Below, one piece after another: positions 1 through 8,167 of a stretch of 64,000 nt of DNA (positions are counted from its first letter, which is position 1; each line of letters starts with the position of its first letter). The DNA is from Bifidobacterium goeldii. GTDB taxonomy: Bacteria > Actinomycetota > Actinomycetes > Actinomycetales > Bifidobacteriaceae. The position numbers were made by a program, and so were the translations under genes. The notes under the pieces are model-generated. The model was given only the letters and a program-made list of their open reading frames with translations, was not told the origin of the DNA and did no database searches. The stretch covers positions 248,001-312,000 of the forward strand of contig NZ_QXGL01000002.1 of assembly GCF_003951095.1 (NCBI RefSeq), written 5' to 3'.

Positions 1-64
1 AAAAACAGGAAAATGATCATTTATGGTCACAAAGCCGCAACATAGAGGGATATCATGTACATAA

Positions 65-1390
65 GTGATCAGAGCAGAAAGTAGTGCTATGCCCAGAACA
101 TCGAAATCCGGCAGTACCGGCAATACCCACAAGAGCAAGGTACAGTCTCCGGAAATGGAACCGGTCACAACAGTTTCCACCAGTGATACCCGAGACACCG
201 CAGTCATCACCGCACAAGCCCCTAAGAAGCGCGATCTACTGCCTGCTGAACGCCAAGACATGATTCTCAGCCTGCTCACTCGTCAAAGCGTGGCTACCGT
301 TCCCGAACTTGCAAAACTGCTCAACACCACAGAAATCACTGTGCGGCGCGATCTCACCGTGCTGAGCGAAGCTGGTCTGCTCAAGCGCATCCGCGGTGGT
401 GCAATGTCTGTTGGCGACGCTGCTGAACGCCCGGCTGCAAATCCGATCACCGGCTCAGCCACCCCTAATATCACCGTATCCGAGCGCACTACCGCCGGCA
501 ATATTGCCATTCACCCAGCGGTGCGCACGCTTGAGCTTGGCGCTGAAACGCCATCAATCGGCGTTATGCTGCCGGAGCCGAGCTTCTTCTGGCCTGGCGT
601 TATCGACCATATGCGCACGATTGCCACGCGACTCGGTCTGCGTATTGTCACGCGCACATCCGCCTACGAGCCGGATGTGCACGAAGATGAGATTCTGGCT
701 GAGCTTGCCTCCGACCCGGCGATGTGCGGCATTATTTGCGCACCGAATTCTCACCCGCAGGCCAGCAAACGCACGTGGTCGTGGATTGAGCAGGCTGCGC
801 TGCCTACGGTGGTTATTGAACGCGATCTGCCGCTGTTGGGCTCGTATTATGTCGATTCTGTGCGCACTAACCACCCCTATGGCGTGCGCAAGGCGGCCGT
901 GCATTTCCTCGCTCACGGGCACACGCATATTGGTGCAGCGTTTTCTGACACGCCAACCTCCGAACTGATTCAGTCCGGCTGGCGTCAGGTGGTCGAGGAG
1001 AGCGGTGTTATTGACTGCCCGTTTATTTTCGATGGCATTCAGCCCTACAACACGAAGGGTGTGAACGATATCGTCGATAAGATTCTGCTCTCTGGCGTGA
1101 CGGCGATGCTGGTTCACTCTGATTATCTGGCGATTGCTATTGCGCAGACATTGGAGCGTCGCGGCCGGCGCGTGCCGGACGACGTTTCGCTGATTTCGGT
1201 TGATGGATTCGCTACCCCAAGTTCGCGCCCGCTGACTGTGCTGCGTTCCTCCGATAAGGATTTGGCTGAGGCTGCGATTAGCACGCTGATTCATCGCATT
1301 CAGAACCCAGATTCAGCAACTCGCCACATCTACGTGGACCCGTCGCTTATCGATCGCGGTTCCGTGGTGGATGTGCCGGCGCAAGCCTGA
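65..1390 (+). CDS. DeoR-type HTH / LacI-type sensor hybrid transcriptional regulator
   Basis: Predicted transcription factor. Residues about 55-115 form a DeoR-type winged helix (LLPAERQDMILSLL, then VPELAKLLNTTEITVRRDL and LLKRIRGGA). Residues about 155-435 resemble the periplasmic-binding-protein-like sensor of LacI regulators (SIGVMLPEPSFFWPG, DDVSLISVDGFATP). DeoR proteins normally carry a sugar-phosphate isomerase-like sensor instead, so this is a domain hybrid. The first 50 residues are Ser/Thr-rich and probably disordered. The start is uncertain: GTG at 65, ATG at 89 and ATG at 155 are all possible and none has a strong ribosome binding site. The inducer is unknown; the adjacent HAD phosphatase is on the other strand and need not be a target. 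Confidence 0.8.
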   Translation: MIRAESSAMPRTSKSGSTGNTHKSKVQSPEMEPVTTVSTSDTRDTAVITAQAPKKRDLLPAERQDMILSLLTRQSVATVPELAKLLNTTEITVRRDLTVLSEAGLLKRIRGGAMSVGDAAERPAANPITGSATPNITVSERTTAGNIAIHPAVRTLELGAETPSIGVMLPEPSFFWPGVIDHMRTIATRLGLRIVTRTSAYEPDVHEDEILAELASDPAMCGIICAPNSHPQASKRTWSWIEQAALPTVVIERDLPLLGSYYVDSVRTNHPYGVRKAAVHFLAHGHTHIGAAFSDTPTSELIQSGWRQVVEESGVIDCPFIFDGIQPYNTKGVNDIVDKILLSGVTAMLVHSDYLAIAIAQTLERRGRRVPDDVSLISVDGFATPSSRPLTVLRSSDKDLAEAAISTLIHRIQNPDSATRHIYVDPSLIDRGSVVDVPAQA

Positions 1391-1400
1391 TTCTCTACCT

Positions 1401-1472
1401 CGGTTGTGTGCATTTCCGGACCATTAGGATACCCCCTAACTGCTCTAGGCAGTCCGGAAATGCACACAACCG
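1401..1472. repeat. 72-bp inverted repeat with 20-bp perfect arms
   Basis: The arms at 1401-1420 and 1453-1472 are exact reverse complements and contain TGTGTGCATTTCCGGA. They sit between the stop of the upstream regulator and the stop of the convergent HAD gene. It could act as a bidirectional terminator, but there is no T-tract. The arm closely matches the TGTGTGCATATCCGG repeat found near 34.3 and 35.9 kb, so it looks like a member of a dispersed repeat family. Confidence 0.8.
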
Positions 1473-1482
1473 TATAAATGAA

Positions 1483-2166
1483 TTAATGGGCGAACCAAGT
1501 GGCGAGGCGATTCAGGTTCAGACCCCGATAGTCAACAATCCGCTGATCGTATAACCCCTCTTCACCAACCTCCACCCGCGCATGGCCTGTAACCGCGCAC
1601 ACCACAGCCCCTGACGCACGCGCGGCGCTCAAGCCCGGCAGAGAATCCTCAAAAATCAAGCATTGCCGCATATCTTGCGCATTATCCGTCAATCCAGCCT
1701 TGCGCGCGGCAAGTAGGTACGGCGCTGGGTCAGGCTTCGGCGTCACATCATCATCGCCGCAGATATAGTCCGCAAAAGCCCCTGCCGGTGCCTGAGACAC
1801 CACGTTCTCCGCAATCAATCGCGGAGATCCAGTCACCAACACTGACGGCACGGCAGCTCCGGCGAGCGCCTCCAGCAGCGAGCGCACGCCTTCAATCCAT
1901 GGCAGTCGAGCACGCTCCATCGCCAGCACCTCGTCGGTAAGCTGCGCGCGAATCTCGGACGGCGCGAGCGTCACTCCGCGCTCTGTCAGCAGTCGCACAA
2001 TAACCGGGAACGCGGCGCCCTGCATAGCGTCAGCCAAGTCATCATCCCATGTGCCGCCGTAGGATTCCAGCAATGCTCGCTCAGCGGTAACCCAATACGG
2101 GTCGGAGTCGATCAGCGTACCGTCTAAATCCCAGAACACTGCCTTCGGCACAATCATCGGCAACAT
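1483..2166 (-). CDS. HAD-family hydrolase, beta-phosphoglucomutase/phosphatase-like
   Basis: Cytoplasmic haloacid dehalogenase-fold phosphatase of about 227 residues. Motif I is AVFWDLDGTLIDSD near the N terminus, giving the nucleophile Asp and the general acid Asp. Motif II is SVLVTGSPR and motif III the KPDPAPYLLAARKAG and IFEDSLPGLSAARASG segments. A helical cap lies between motifs I and II, as in subfamily IA. The start at 2166 is preferred over the longer ATG at 2211 because GGGGAGGAG lies just upstream of 2166, and because the longer start falls inside a palindrome that looks regulatory. Likely substrates are small sugar phosphates, but nothing in the sequence fixes which. Confidence 0.85.
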   Translation of the reverse strand: MLPMIVPKAVFWDLDGTLIDSDPYWVTAERALLESYGGTWDDDLADAMQGAAFPVIVRLLTERGVTLAPSEIRAQLTDEVLAMERARLPWIEGVRSLLEALAGAAVPSVLVTGSPRLIAENVVSQAPAGAFADYICGDDDVTPKPDPAPYLLAARKAGLTDNAQDMRQCLIFEDSLPGLSAARASGAVVCAVTGHARVEVGEEGLYDQRIVDYRGLNLNRLATWFAH

Positions 2167-2210
2167 CAGCTCCTCCCCGCACGCACCGCATACACCATCG
2201 CATGCCAGCA

Positions 2211-2235
2211 TATTTGTAAGACCAGCTTACAAATA
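2211..2235. promoter_or_regulatory. Palindrome upstream of the HAD gene, possible operator
   Basis: TATTTGTAAG (2211-2220) and CTTACAAATA (2226-2235) form perfect 10-bp arms around a 5-base centre. It lies about 45 bp before the chosen HAD start, where a repressor could block transcription. A second set, TTGGCGC near 2240 and GCGCCAA and CGCCAAAA between 2260 and 2295, follows. The rest of the 2236-2598 stretch shows no gene. I looked for a TPP riboswitch ahead of the thiamine-type transporter and did not see its conserved core. Confidence 0.45.
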
Positions 2236-2598
2236 AGTGTATTGGCGCTCACTGAACATTTGCGCCAAAATCCTGCTGTTGTATACGCCAAAATTGTTGA
2301 ATCCATTACACATTCCGCTCTTCACCCCCTGGCCCTATACTGAAGGCGTTCGCGCGGTTGGTGGCAGCAACCGTGCCATACATCAATGAATAACGCATCC
2401 GCAGTGTGTCTACCGACTGGTGGGCATGCCGGTAGCTCACGCATGATCCTGTAGCCGCACGTAGTTTTCCGGCTAGCGACGTGCCGTGGCTGCTTACGAG
2501 CGGGTGCACGGTGTGATGTCTCGCGCGGGCTCTCTTCACCTTCCCGCGCATAGATATCACCCCGCATAGCGCGCAATCAGCGCGGAAAGCAAGGTGAA

Positions 2599-3678
2599 AT
2601 GAAGATGAGAATGCAGAAGAACGGGTTGACTATGGGCAAGCGAATCGCGGCTGCAGTTGGGGCTGCGGCTCTGACACTGGGCTTGGCCGCCTGCGGTAAC
2701 ACCAACACCGCCGACTCTTCCAACGGTGGCAGCTCTACGCCGACCGTTTCGTTCATGCTCGACTGGACGCCGAATACGAACCACATTGGCCTGTATGTGG
2801 CGCAAAAGCTCGGCTACTACAAGGATGCTGGCGTCAACGTGAAGATTCTGCCGACTGCTCAGGCCGGCGCAGAAACCAGTGTGGAGAATGGCGTGGCTAA
2901 CGTTGGTTTCACTACGCTGAGCAACGTGGCTGCCTTTAACTCGCAGGGCTCTGACCTGAAGTTCGTGTTTGATCTGACGCAGAAGCCGGTGGCTCGCTGG
3001 TGCGCACTGGCTTCCCGCACCGATATCAAGACCCCAAAGGATCTCTCCGGTAAGACCTTTGTGAGCTTCGGCTCCGCTGAGCAGACTGCAGTAGTGCAGC
3101 AGATGATCAAGTACGCAGGCGGCACTGGCGAGATCAAGACTGCTACCGCTGGTACCAACACGTTCGAAACATTGACCTCCGGTAAGGGTGATTTCGGTGG
3201 CTTCTACGTGACGTGGGAAGGCGTGGAAAGTGAGCTGAACGGCCCGGCACTGAACTGCTTTGTCGCTTCTGACTGGGGTGTGCCTGGCAACCCGGATCAG
3301 CTCGGCTTTGCTGTGAAGAGCTCTTGGCTGAAGGATTCTGCTAACGCTGATGCGCTGAAGAAGTTCATTTCTGCGACCAAGAAGGGTTACGACTACGCGC
3401 TGGCTAACCCGGATAAGGCTGCTGACATCCTCGTCGCGCAGGCTAAGGAAGCTCAGCTCGATTCCAAGCTGACTCGCACTTCGATGGAAGAGATCGCCAA
3501 GAACGGCTACTGGACTACGGATGATGCGAAGTCGCTGCCGGGTACGGTGAACTTCGATGATGCGCAGCCGTACCTTGACTTCCAGTACAAGGCCGGCACC
3601 TACAAGGACAAGGATGGCAACGACCCAGCTCAGGCTCCGCAAGCTAAGGAGCTCGCCACTAACGAATACGTGGACTGA
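2599..3678 (+). CDS. ABC transporter substrate-binding lipoprotein, NMT1/THI5-like (ThiY type)
   Basis: Predicted extracellular solute-binding lipoprotein of 359 residues. It has a charged N terminus, a hydrophobic stretch and a lipobox LAAC near residue 33, followed by a Ser/Thr/Gly linker. The mature part starts VSFMLDWTPNTNHIGLYVA, a signature of the THI5/NMT1 family that binds thiamine precursors such as formylaminopyrimidine or HMP, or related small heterocycles. The start at 2599 has AAGGTGAA upstream. The next gene on the strand is a matching permease. No ATPase gene is adjacent, so the transporter must borrow one encoded elsewhere. The ligand assignment is by family signature only. 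Confidence 0.85.
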   Translation: MKMRMQKNGLTMGKRIAAAVGAAALTLGLAACGNTNTADSSNGGSSTPTVSFMLDWTPNTNHIGLYVAQKLGYYKDAGVNVKILPTAQAGAETSVENGVANVGFTTLSNVAAFNSQGSDLKFVFDLTQKPVARWCALASRTDIKTPKDLSGKTFVSFGSAEQTAVVQQMIKYAGGTGEIKTATAGTNTFETLTSGKGDFGGFYVTWEGVESELNGPALNCFVASDWGVPGNPDQLGFAVKSSWLKDSANADALKKFISATKKGYDYALANPDKAADILVAQAKEAQLDSKLTRTSMEEIAKNGYWTTDDAKSLPGTVNFDDAQPYLDFQYKAGTYKDKDGNDPAQAPQAKELATNEYVD

Positions 3679-3707
3679 GCCACTGGTATCACTCCTTGAT
3701 TCCAGCA

Positions 3708-3747
3708 GGAACAGGCGGGCCAGCGGAGACGTTCACCCGCCTGTTCT
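3708..3747 (+). terminator. Intercistronic hairpin between binding protein and permease
   Basis: GAACAGGCGGG and CCCGCCTGTTC pair across a loop of about 16 bases, followed by TTGTATGGTTTT. It lies between the lipoprotein stop and the permease start. It could be a partial terminator or an mRNA-stabilising hairpin that lets the binding protein be made in excess over the permease, a common pattern in ABC importers. Confidence 0.65.
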
Positions 3748-3779
3748 TGTATGGTTTTGTGCATATTCGAGAAAAACTC

Positions 3780-4565
3780 ATGCAACATCTGACATCTTGG
3801 TTTAAGCGCATTGCTCCACCGACTGTTACCATCGGCGCTCTGCTAATCGTCTGGGAGGCGGTAGTTGACGCTGGGCATATTTCCGAACGTGTGCTCGCTG
3901 CCCCCAGCCAAATCGTCGTCTCGATTGTGAAAACGTGGCCTGACTTGTGGCAGGCGGCGGCGATCACCACATATGAGGCGGTTACCGGCTTCCTTATCGC
4001 CGTGGTGGCCGGCATTATCATCGGCATCGGCTTGTATCTTTCTAAGACGCTGCACCGCGCAATCTACCCACTGCTGGCCGCCGCGCAAACCATTCCACTG
4101 ATTACCATTGCACCGCTATTTATGATTTGGTTCGGATTCGAGCCGCTGGGCAAAATCGTGATTGTTGCTGTTTTTGGCGTCTTTCCGGTAGCGGTGCAAA
4201 CGTGCCGCGGATTGCTTGCCGTACCACAGTTCTATGAGGATGTAGCGCTCACCTGCGGTGCTACGCGCGCATGGGCATTGTGGCATGTCAAACTGTTCGT
4301 AGCTGGGCGTCAAATATTCGGCGGCATTCGTATTTCCGCAGCCTACGTGTTCGGCACCGCGGTTACTGCTGAATATCTCGGCGCGATGAACGGCTTGGGT
4401 ATTTGGCTGCAGGCGGCGTTCAATTCGTTCCGTACACCGCTGATTTTCTCCGCGACGATTGTTGTTGTAGCGCTGACTGCGATACTGCTGGGATTGATTA
4501 GTCTCGCTGAACATCTGATTCTGGGGCGCGATGACACGATTGCGTTCAATGAAAGCGGCGAGTGA
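3780..4565 (+). CDS. ABC transporter permease (ThiX/SsuC/TauC type)
   Basis: Inner-membrane permease of about 261 residues from the ATG at 3780; a longer frame begins at 3696 but overlaps the intercistronic hairpin. Several hydrophobic segments are visible (TVTIGALLIVWEAVVDAG, GFLIAVVAGIIIGIGLYL, PLITIAPLFMIWFGFEPLG, FSATIVVVALTAILLGLIS). The EAA-like loop, which contacts the ATPase, falls around VALTCGATRAWALWHVKLF. It forms a transport unit with the preceding ThiY-like lipoprotein. The family includes permeases for thiamine precursors, taurine and nitrate, so specificity rests on the binding protein. Confidence 0.85.
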   Translation: MQHLTSWFKRIAPPTVTIGALLIVWEAVVDAGHISERVLAAPSQIVVSIVKTWPDLWQAAAITTYEAVTGFLIAVVAGIIIGIGLYLSKTLHRAIYPLLAAAQTIPLITIAPLFMIWFGFEPLGKIVIVAVFGVFPVAVQTCRGLLAVPQFYEDVALTCGATRAWALWHVKLFVAGRQIFGGIRISAAYVFGTAVTAEYLGAMNGLGIWLQAAFNSFRTPLIFSATIVVVALTAILLGLISLAEHLILGRDDTIAFNESGE

Positions 4566-4718
4566 CTGACGAGGACTAGCGGCGATACGGTAACGATGCG
4601 ATGATAGCGGCGATGAGCATGATGGGCCGGTCTCAGCGAATAGTCAGACAATTCACACGGATTGCATGATCAGCGTGGAACAATAGGCGTTGATGCAGTC
4701 ATCTCATGAAAAGGGGCA

Positions 4719-6176
4719 ATGATGACCAATCCCAATCCGTTCTTACCCAATGGTGAAGGTACCGACGCCAACGCCAACAATCCAGCTTCTGCCGCTACGC
4801 CGCAATCGTACAATCCGTACGCGCAACCAAACGCTGAATCACAGTCAAGTCCAACTGCACAGTCGGGCCCGTACACTCCATACACGCCGTCCGGCGAAGC
4901 AGCACAACCGCAGTACGAGGCTCCGCAGTATGGTCAGCCACAATATGAACAACCGCAATATGGTCAGTCCCAGCCAACGTACGGGCAGCAGCCGTACAGT
5001 CAATCGCCGTATGAGCAGCCGTACAGCCAGCCATACGAGCATCCATATGAACAGCCAGCTCCCTATGCTGAGCAGCCGACGTACGCGCAGCCAACGCAGC
5101 CAGCACAGCCTGCACAGCCAGCTCCGTATACGGCACAATCCCCTTACACACAACCGGCAGCGCAACCATACACACAGTCAGCTGAGCAGCCTACCGCACA
5201 GCCTGAGCAACCGTATGCGCAACCAACCGCGCAGCCTGAGCAACCGTATGCGCAACCAACCGCACAGCCATATGCACAGCCTGAGCAGCCCGCGTATCAG
5301 TCCCCCTACACACAGCCCACGTACGGCACTGCATATGGCACGCCGTACACTTACGGCCCCGCTAACCCCGCGTACGAGCAGCCCGGCGCAAACGCGGCTC
5401 CTAACCCTTACTCGCAACCGTCGCAGTATGGCGCTCCCCTACCGCAAGGCGTACCGCCGTATGTGTACGCCCAGCAAACCATAGGCGTGCCACCACTGAA
5501 TAAGCCGTGGTATGGCATCAACTTCCCGAACGCAGTGAAACGATTCTTCACCAAGTACGCAACATTTAAAGGGCGCGCTTCAAAAAGCGAGTTTTGGTGG
5601 GTCATTTTGTTTTTCATGATCGTCAATTGCGTAACAAGTACCGTGCTGGTTGCATCAAGCACGGCAGCGCTAGTGGTGCAGGCAATATGGCAGTTGGCCA
5701 TTATTGTGCCATTTGCAGCGGTTACTGTCAGGCGTTTGCACGATACCAATAAGTCAGGCTGGTGGGCACTGCTGCCAGGTATTCCCTACGTGATCGTGGA
5801 AGTGTGGGGAACGATTTGGTCGTCTCGCGTACTGTCGCTCTTCAATGTGTTTATGCGCCACAGCATGTACCAGAGCAATTCGTCGTATTCCCCACAGGAA
5901 TTCTCGGCAATGGCTCCAACATTGGCTGGCGTTATGGCATCCGCGGGTATTATCAGCCTGCTCTCATTGGTATATCTCATCTCCGGATTGGTACTGATGA
6001 CCAGCAGCACCAATCCTGCCGGCGCACGCTTCGATGACGATGCCCCGTTGTTTGGCGCTGGCCAGCAGCCGCAACAACCGCAACAACCTTTGCAGCCACA
6101 GCAGCCATTCACTCCTGGCCAGCAACCGTTTGACCCAAGTCAGCAGTTTGGCTCTACAGCTCAACCTCAGGCTTAG
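4719..6176 (+). CDS. DUF805 membrane protein with a long Gln/Pro/Tyr-rich N-terminal repeat region
   Basis: 485 residues. Residues 1-255 are low-complexity, with repeats such as YGQPQYEQP, QPYAQPTAQPE and QPEQPYAQPTAQ, rich in Q, P, Y and A. Residues about 265-440 hold the DUF805 domain: KRFFTKYATFKGRASKSEFWW and RRLHDTNKSGWWALL are its conserved pieces, with four predicted membrane segments. A second Q/P-rich tail follows. AAAAGGGG lies just upstream of the start; ATG at 4719 or 4722 are equally possible. DUF805 has no assigned biochemical role. The disordered head probably faces the cytoplasm. The stop overlaps the stop of the convergent gene by 23 bp. Confidence 0.85.
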   Translation: MMTNPNPFLPNGEGTDANANNPASAATPQSYNPYAQPNAESQSSPTAQSGPYTPYTPSGEAAQPQYEAPQYGQPQYEQPQYGQSQPTYGQQPYSQSPYEQPYSQPYEHPYEQPAPYAEQPTYAQPTQPAQPAQPAPYTAQSPYTQPAAQPYTQSAEQPTAQPEQPYAQPTAQPEQPYAQPTAQPYAQPEQPAYQSPYTQPTYGTAYGTPYTYGPANPAYEQPGANAAPNPYSQPSQYGAPLPQGVPPYVYAQQTIGVPPLNKPWYGINFPNAVKRFFTKYATFKGRASKSEFWWVILFFMIVNCVTSTVLVASSTAALVVQAIWQLAIIVPFAAVTVRRLHDTNKSGWWALLPGIPYVIVEVWGTIWSSRVLSLFNVFMRHSMYQSNSSYSPQEFSAMAPTLAGVMASAGIISLLSLVYLISGLVLMTSSTNPAGARFDDDAPLFGAGQQPQQPQQPLQPQQPFTPGQQPFDPSQQFGSTAQPQA

Positions 6177-7056
6177 ACGGGTCATCCTTCACATGCGCAA
6201 ACTTAGCGGCGAGCGCCTCCTTGTTGCGGCGCTCGTCCTCTTCCTTGGCGCGCTTCTTTGCTTCGTCTGGATCCCATAGCACATCCTCGCGGTGACGCTC
6301 CCATTCGGTAACTGCCACCGAAGCAAACAGCGTGCCAACGATTTCGCCGCGCGCACTATCGCCAGAAGCCGCCGCAAGAGATTGCGTTAACGCCTGCACT
6401 TGCTCCGCGCTGAAGCACAACCGCGGAATCGACAGTCGCTCGCACAGTTCATTGGCGTACAGTATGACTGGCAGCGCGCGCACTGCCCATTGCGACGAGT
6501 TCGCTTCCACCAATTCCAACAGTTCAGCAGTCGCCACAATAACAATGGCAAGTCGCTGAGCTACCGCCTCAATATCCGCGCTTGAAGCAATCGGCCCGTG
6601 CGCATCGTGATCGGTGTGAATCATGGTTTCAATGCGCGCGATCGCCTCCGCTACCGCATTCACCGTCTCGCTATCCCAACCGGGGTGCAGCAAGCCAGCG
6701 CCGCCCATAATGAGATTTGTGTCGCCAGTATTCGAATAATCCGCCATCTCATCGCAGGCGTCGTTCGCGGCAAGCAGCATATCGACGATTTCTTGCGGGC
6801 GGCCAGGAATCTCATCCGCACCCTCATACACAAATTCAGCGTCGGGCACGGTCACGTCTTCGCCGGTGGCAATGCGCGCAACCATGCGCGTCATGCGCAC
6901 TTGCAGGTTTTCACCATACTTGGTGTCATTATCCATCTGCTTGGCATCAGTCAACGGCCACAAGCTGATCAGCGCCGCGCCGGCAGATGCCGCTTTGCGT
7001 ACTTCAGGCGTCATTGATACGCGTGCGATTTCGGTCGCTTCCATGTGAAAGGTCAT
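6154..7056 (-). CDS. Conserved-looking protein of unknown function, about 300 residues
   Basis: I do not recognise a family. The start at 7056 (MTFHMEATEIARVSM) is supported by AAAGGAG five bases upstream; a longer frame reaches 7143 but lacks a site. The protein is acidic and mostly helical by composition, without a signal peptide or clear membrane segment. Asp/Glu-rich stretches occur mid-protein (IHTDHDAHGP) and the C terminus is charged (DPDEAKKRAKEEDERRNKEALAAK split around residues 265-285), suggesting a helical charged tail. It lies downstream of a histidine phosphatase on the same strand with a 197-bp gap, so co-transcription is possible but unproven. Confidence 0.7.
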   Translation of the reverse strand: MTFHMEATEIARVSMTPEVRKAASAGAALISLWPLTDAKQMDNDTKYGENLQVRMTRMVARIATGEDVTVPDAEFVYEGADEIPGRPQEIVDMLLAANDACDEMADYSNTGDTNLIMGGAGLLHPGWDSETVNAVAEAIARIETMIHTDHDAHGPIASSADIEAVAQRLAIVIVATAELLELVEANSSQWAVRALPVILYANELCERLSIPRLCFSAEQVQALTQSLAAASGDSARGEIVGTLFASVAVTEWERHREDVLWDPDEAKKRAKEEDERRNKEALAAKFAHVKDDPSKPEVEL

Positions 7057-7253
7057 ATCGCTCCTTTGCCGCGCACCCGCAGGCGCGCTTGTACAGCGGC
7101 CGTTGGGTGGTGCCGCTCTCACGTCATCGTTCGCCGAAATCACTCAACGGTGCGGTAGAGCTCGCCTGCGTGCACTGCATACACTGCGCGCACTCGCGGT
7201 GCGGGCCAACCGCCGCGTATATCCCGGCTTCTTCCAGTATTGTACGGCCGGCT

Positions 7254-7913
7254 TTATTCAACATCGGCTGCCGGATCGGCATATGTGATGGTTATCACGT
7301 TGCCGGTTTCGCTGTCGTATGTAATCGACGTGACGGATGCGAGCGCGGTTTTGCGCAGGAACATCCAGTGTTCTGCGTGACCGGTTTCCAGCAGGTGCCG
7401 GTAGCTCCAGATTGGCGACTCATGGCTGACGACGATGATCTGCTGGCCGGTGTACTGCTTGATTTTTTCGTTGGCGAATGCGCCCACGCGCTGCGCGATA
7501 TGTTGATACGACTCACCCCAGCTGGGCTTCCACAAGTTGGTGACAAGCTTCCAGTTGCCGTTGCGCCACAGCGCGCCTTCACCGTGGCCGATGCGCAAGC
7601 CGCGGAATTCGTTGCCAGCTTCGATCACGCGCTCATCAGTGATGAGTTCGAGCGGTGCTTCACCGCGGTTTTCGCGCACGTTGTTCAACGCGTCAAGAAT
7701 CGCGCCAGCGGTTTCGCGCGTGCGATCCAGCGGAGACGAATACACGGCGGCGACTGTGTTCATTGCGGGATTGCCGGCAATATAAGCGGCAGTAGCCTGC
7801 GCCATGCGGCGACCGCGATCGGACAGGTGAAAATCAGGCAGGCGCTCATACAGCAGGTGATCAGGGTTGTACACCTTGCCATGGCGGACGAAGTGGATCG
7901 TAGTTTGCGGCAT
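7254..7913 (-). CDS. Histidine phosphatase family protein (phosphoglycerate mutase-like)
   Basis: 219-residue cytoplasmic member of histidine phosphatase clan 1. The phosphoacceptor motif RHG occurs in TTIHFVRHGKVYNP at the N terminus, followed by VYSSPLDRTRETA, and the second catalytic His lies in IIVVSHESPIWSYRHLL. The C-terminal DPAADVE is acidic. GGAAGGA is positioned eight bases before the ATG at 7913. Family members act as phosphoglycerate mutases or as broad phosphatases on sugar phosphates or nucleotides. The length fits the phosphatase group; the substrate cannot be read from the sequence. Confidence 0.87.
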   Translation of the reverse strand: MPQTTIHFVRHGKVYNPDHLLYERLPDFHLSDRGRRMAQATAAYIAGNPAMNTVAAVYSSPLDRTRETAGAILDALNNVRENRGEAPLELITDERVIEAGNEFRGLRIGHGEGALWRNGNWKLVTNLWKPSWGESYQHIAQRVGAFANEKIKQYTGQQIIVVSHESPIWSYRHLLETGHAEHWMFLRKTALASVTSITYDSETGNVITITYADPAADVE

Positions 7914-8167
7914 TCAATGAGTCCTTCCGCCGCGTTTCGGCGGCAACGTGAACGATATGAAAAAATCAGCTCCGCACTATTCTAATCTGCCGCGTGTCGC
8001 CTCATCCCTACCGATAGAGTTGCCGTGACGCAAAAGTGGGAACCAACGCGGACGCACCACCCTTTGCGCGACCAACAGGACAGCACATCAATACGATGAG
8101 GGCTTCACTGGCAACGCCACGCCAGCGAGGGACATCCAATCGGGAGCGGAAAGGAGCAGGTGTCGTC

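Noticed and set aside
2236-2598. TPP riboswitch ahead of the ThiY-like gene
   Set aside because: The conserved CTGAGA and ACCTGATCTGG core elements could not be found by eye.
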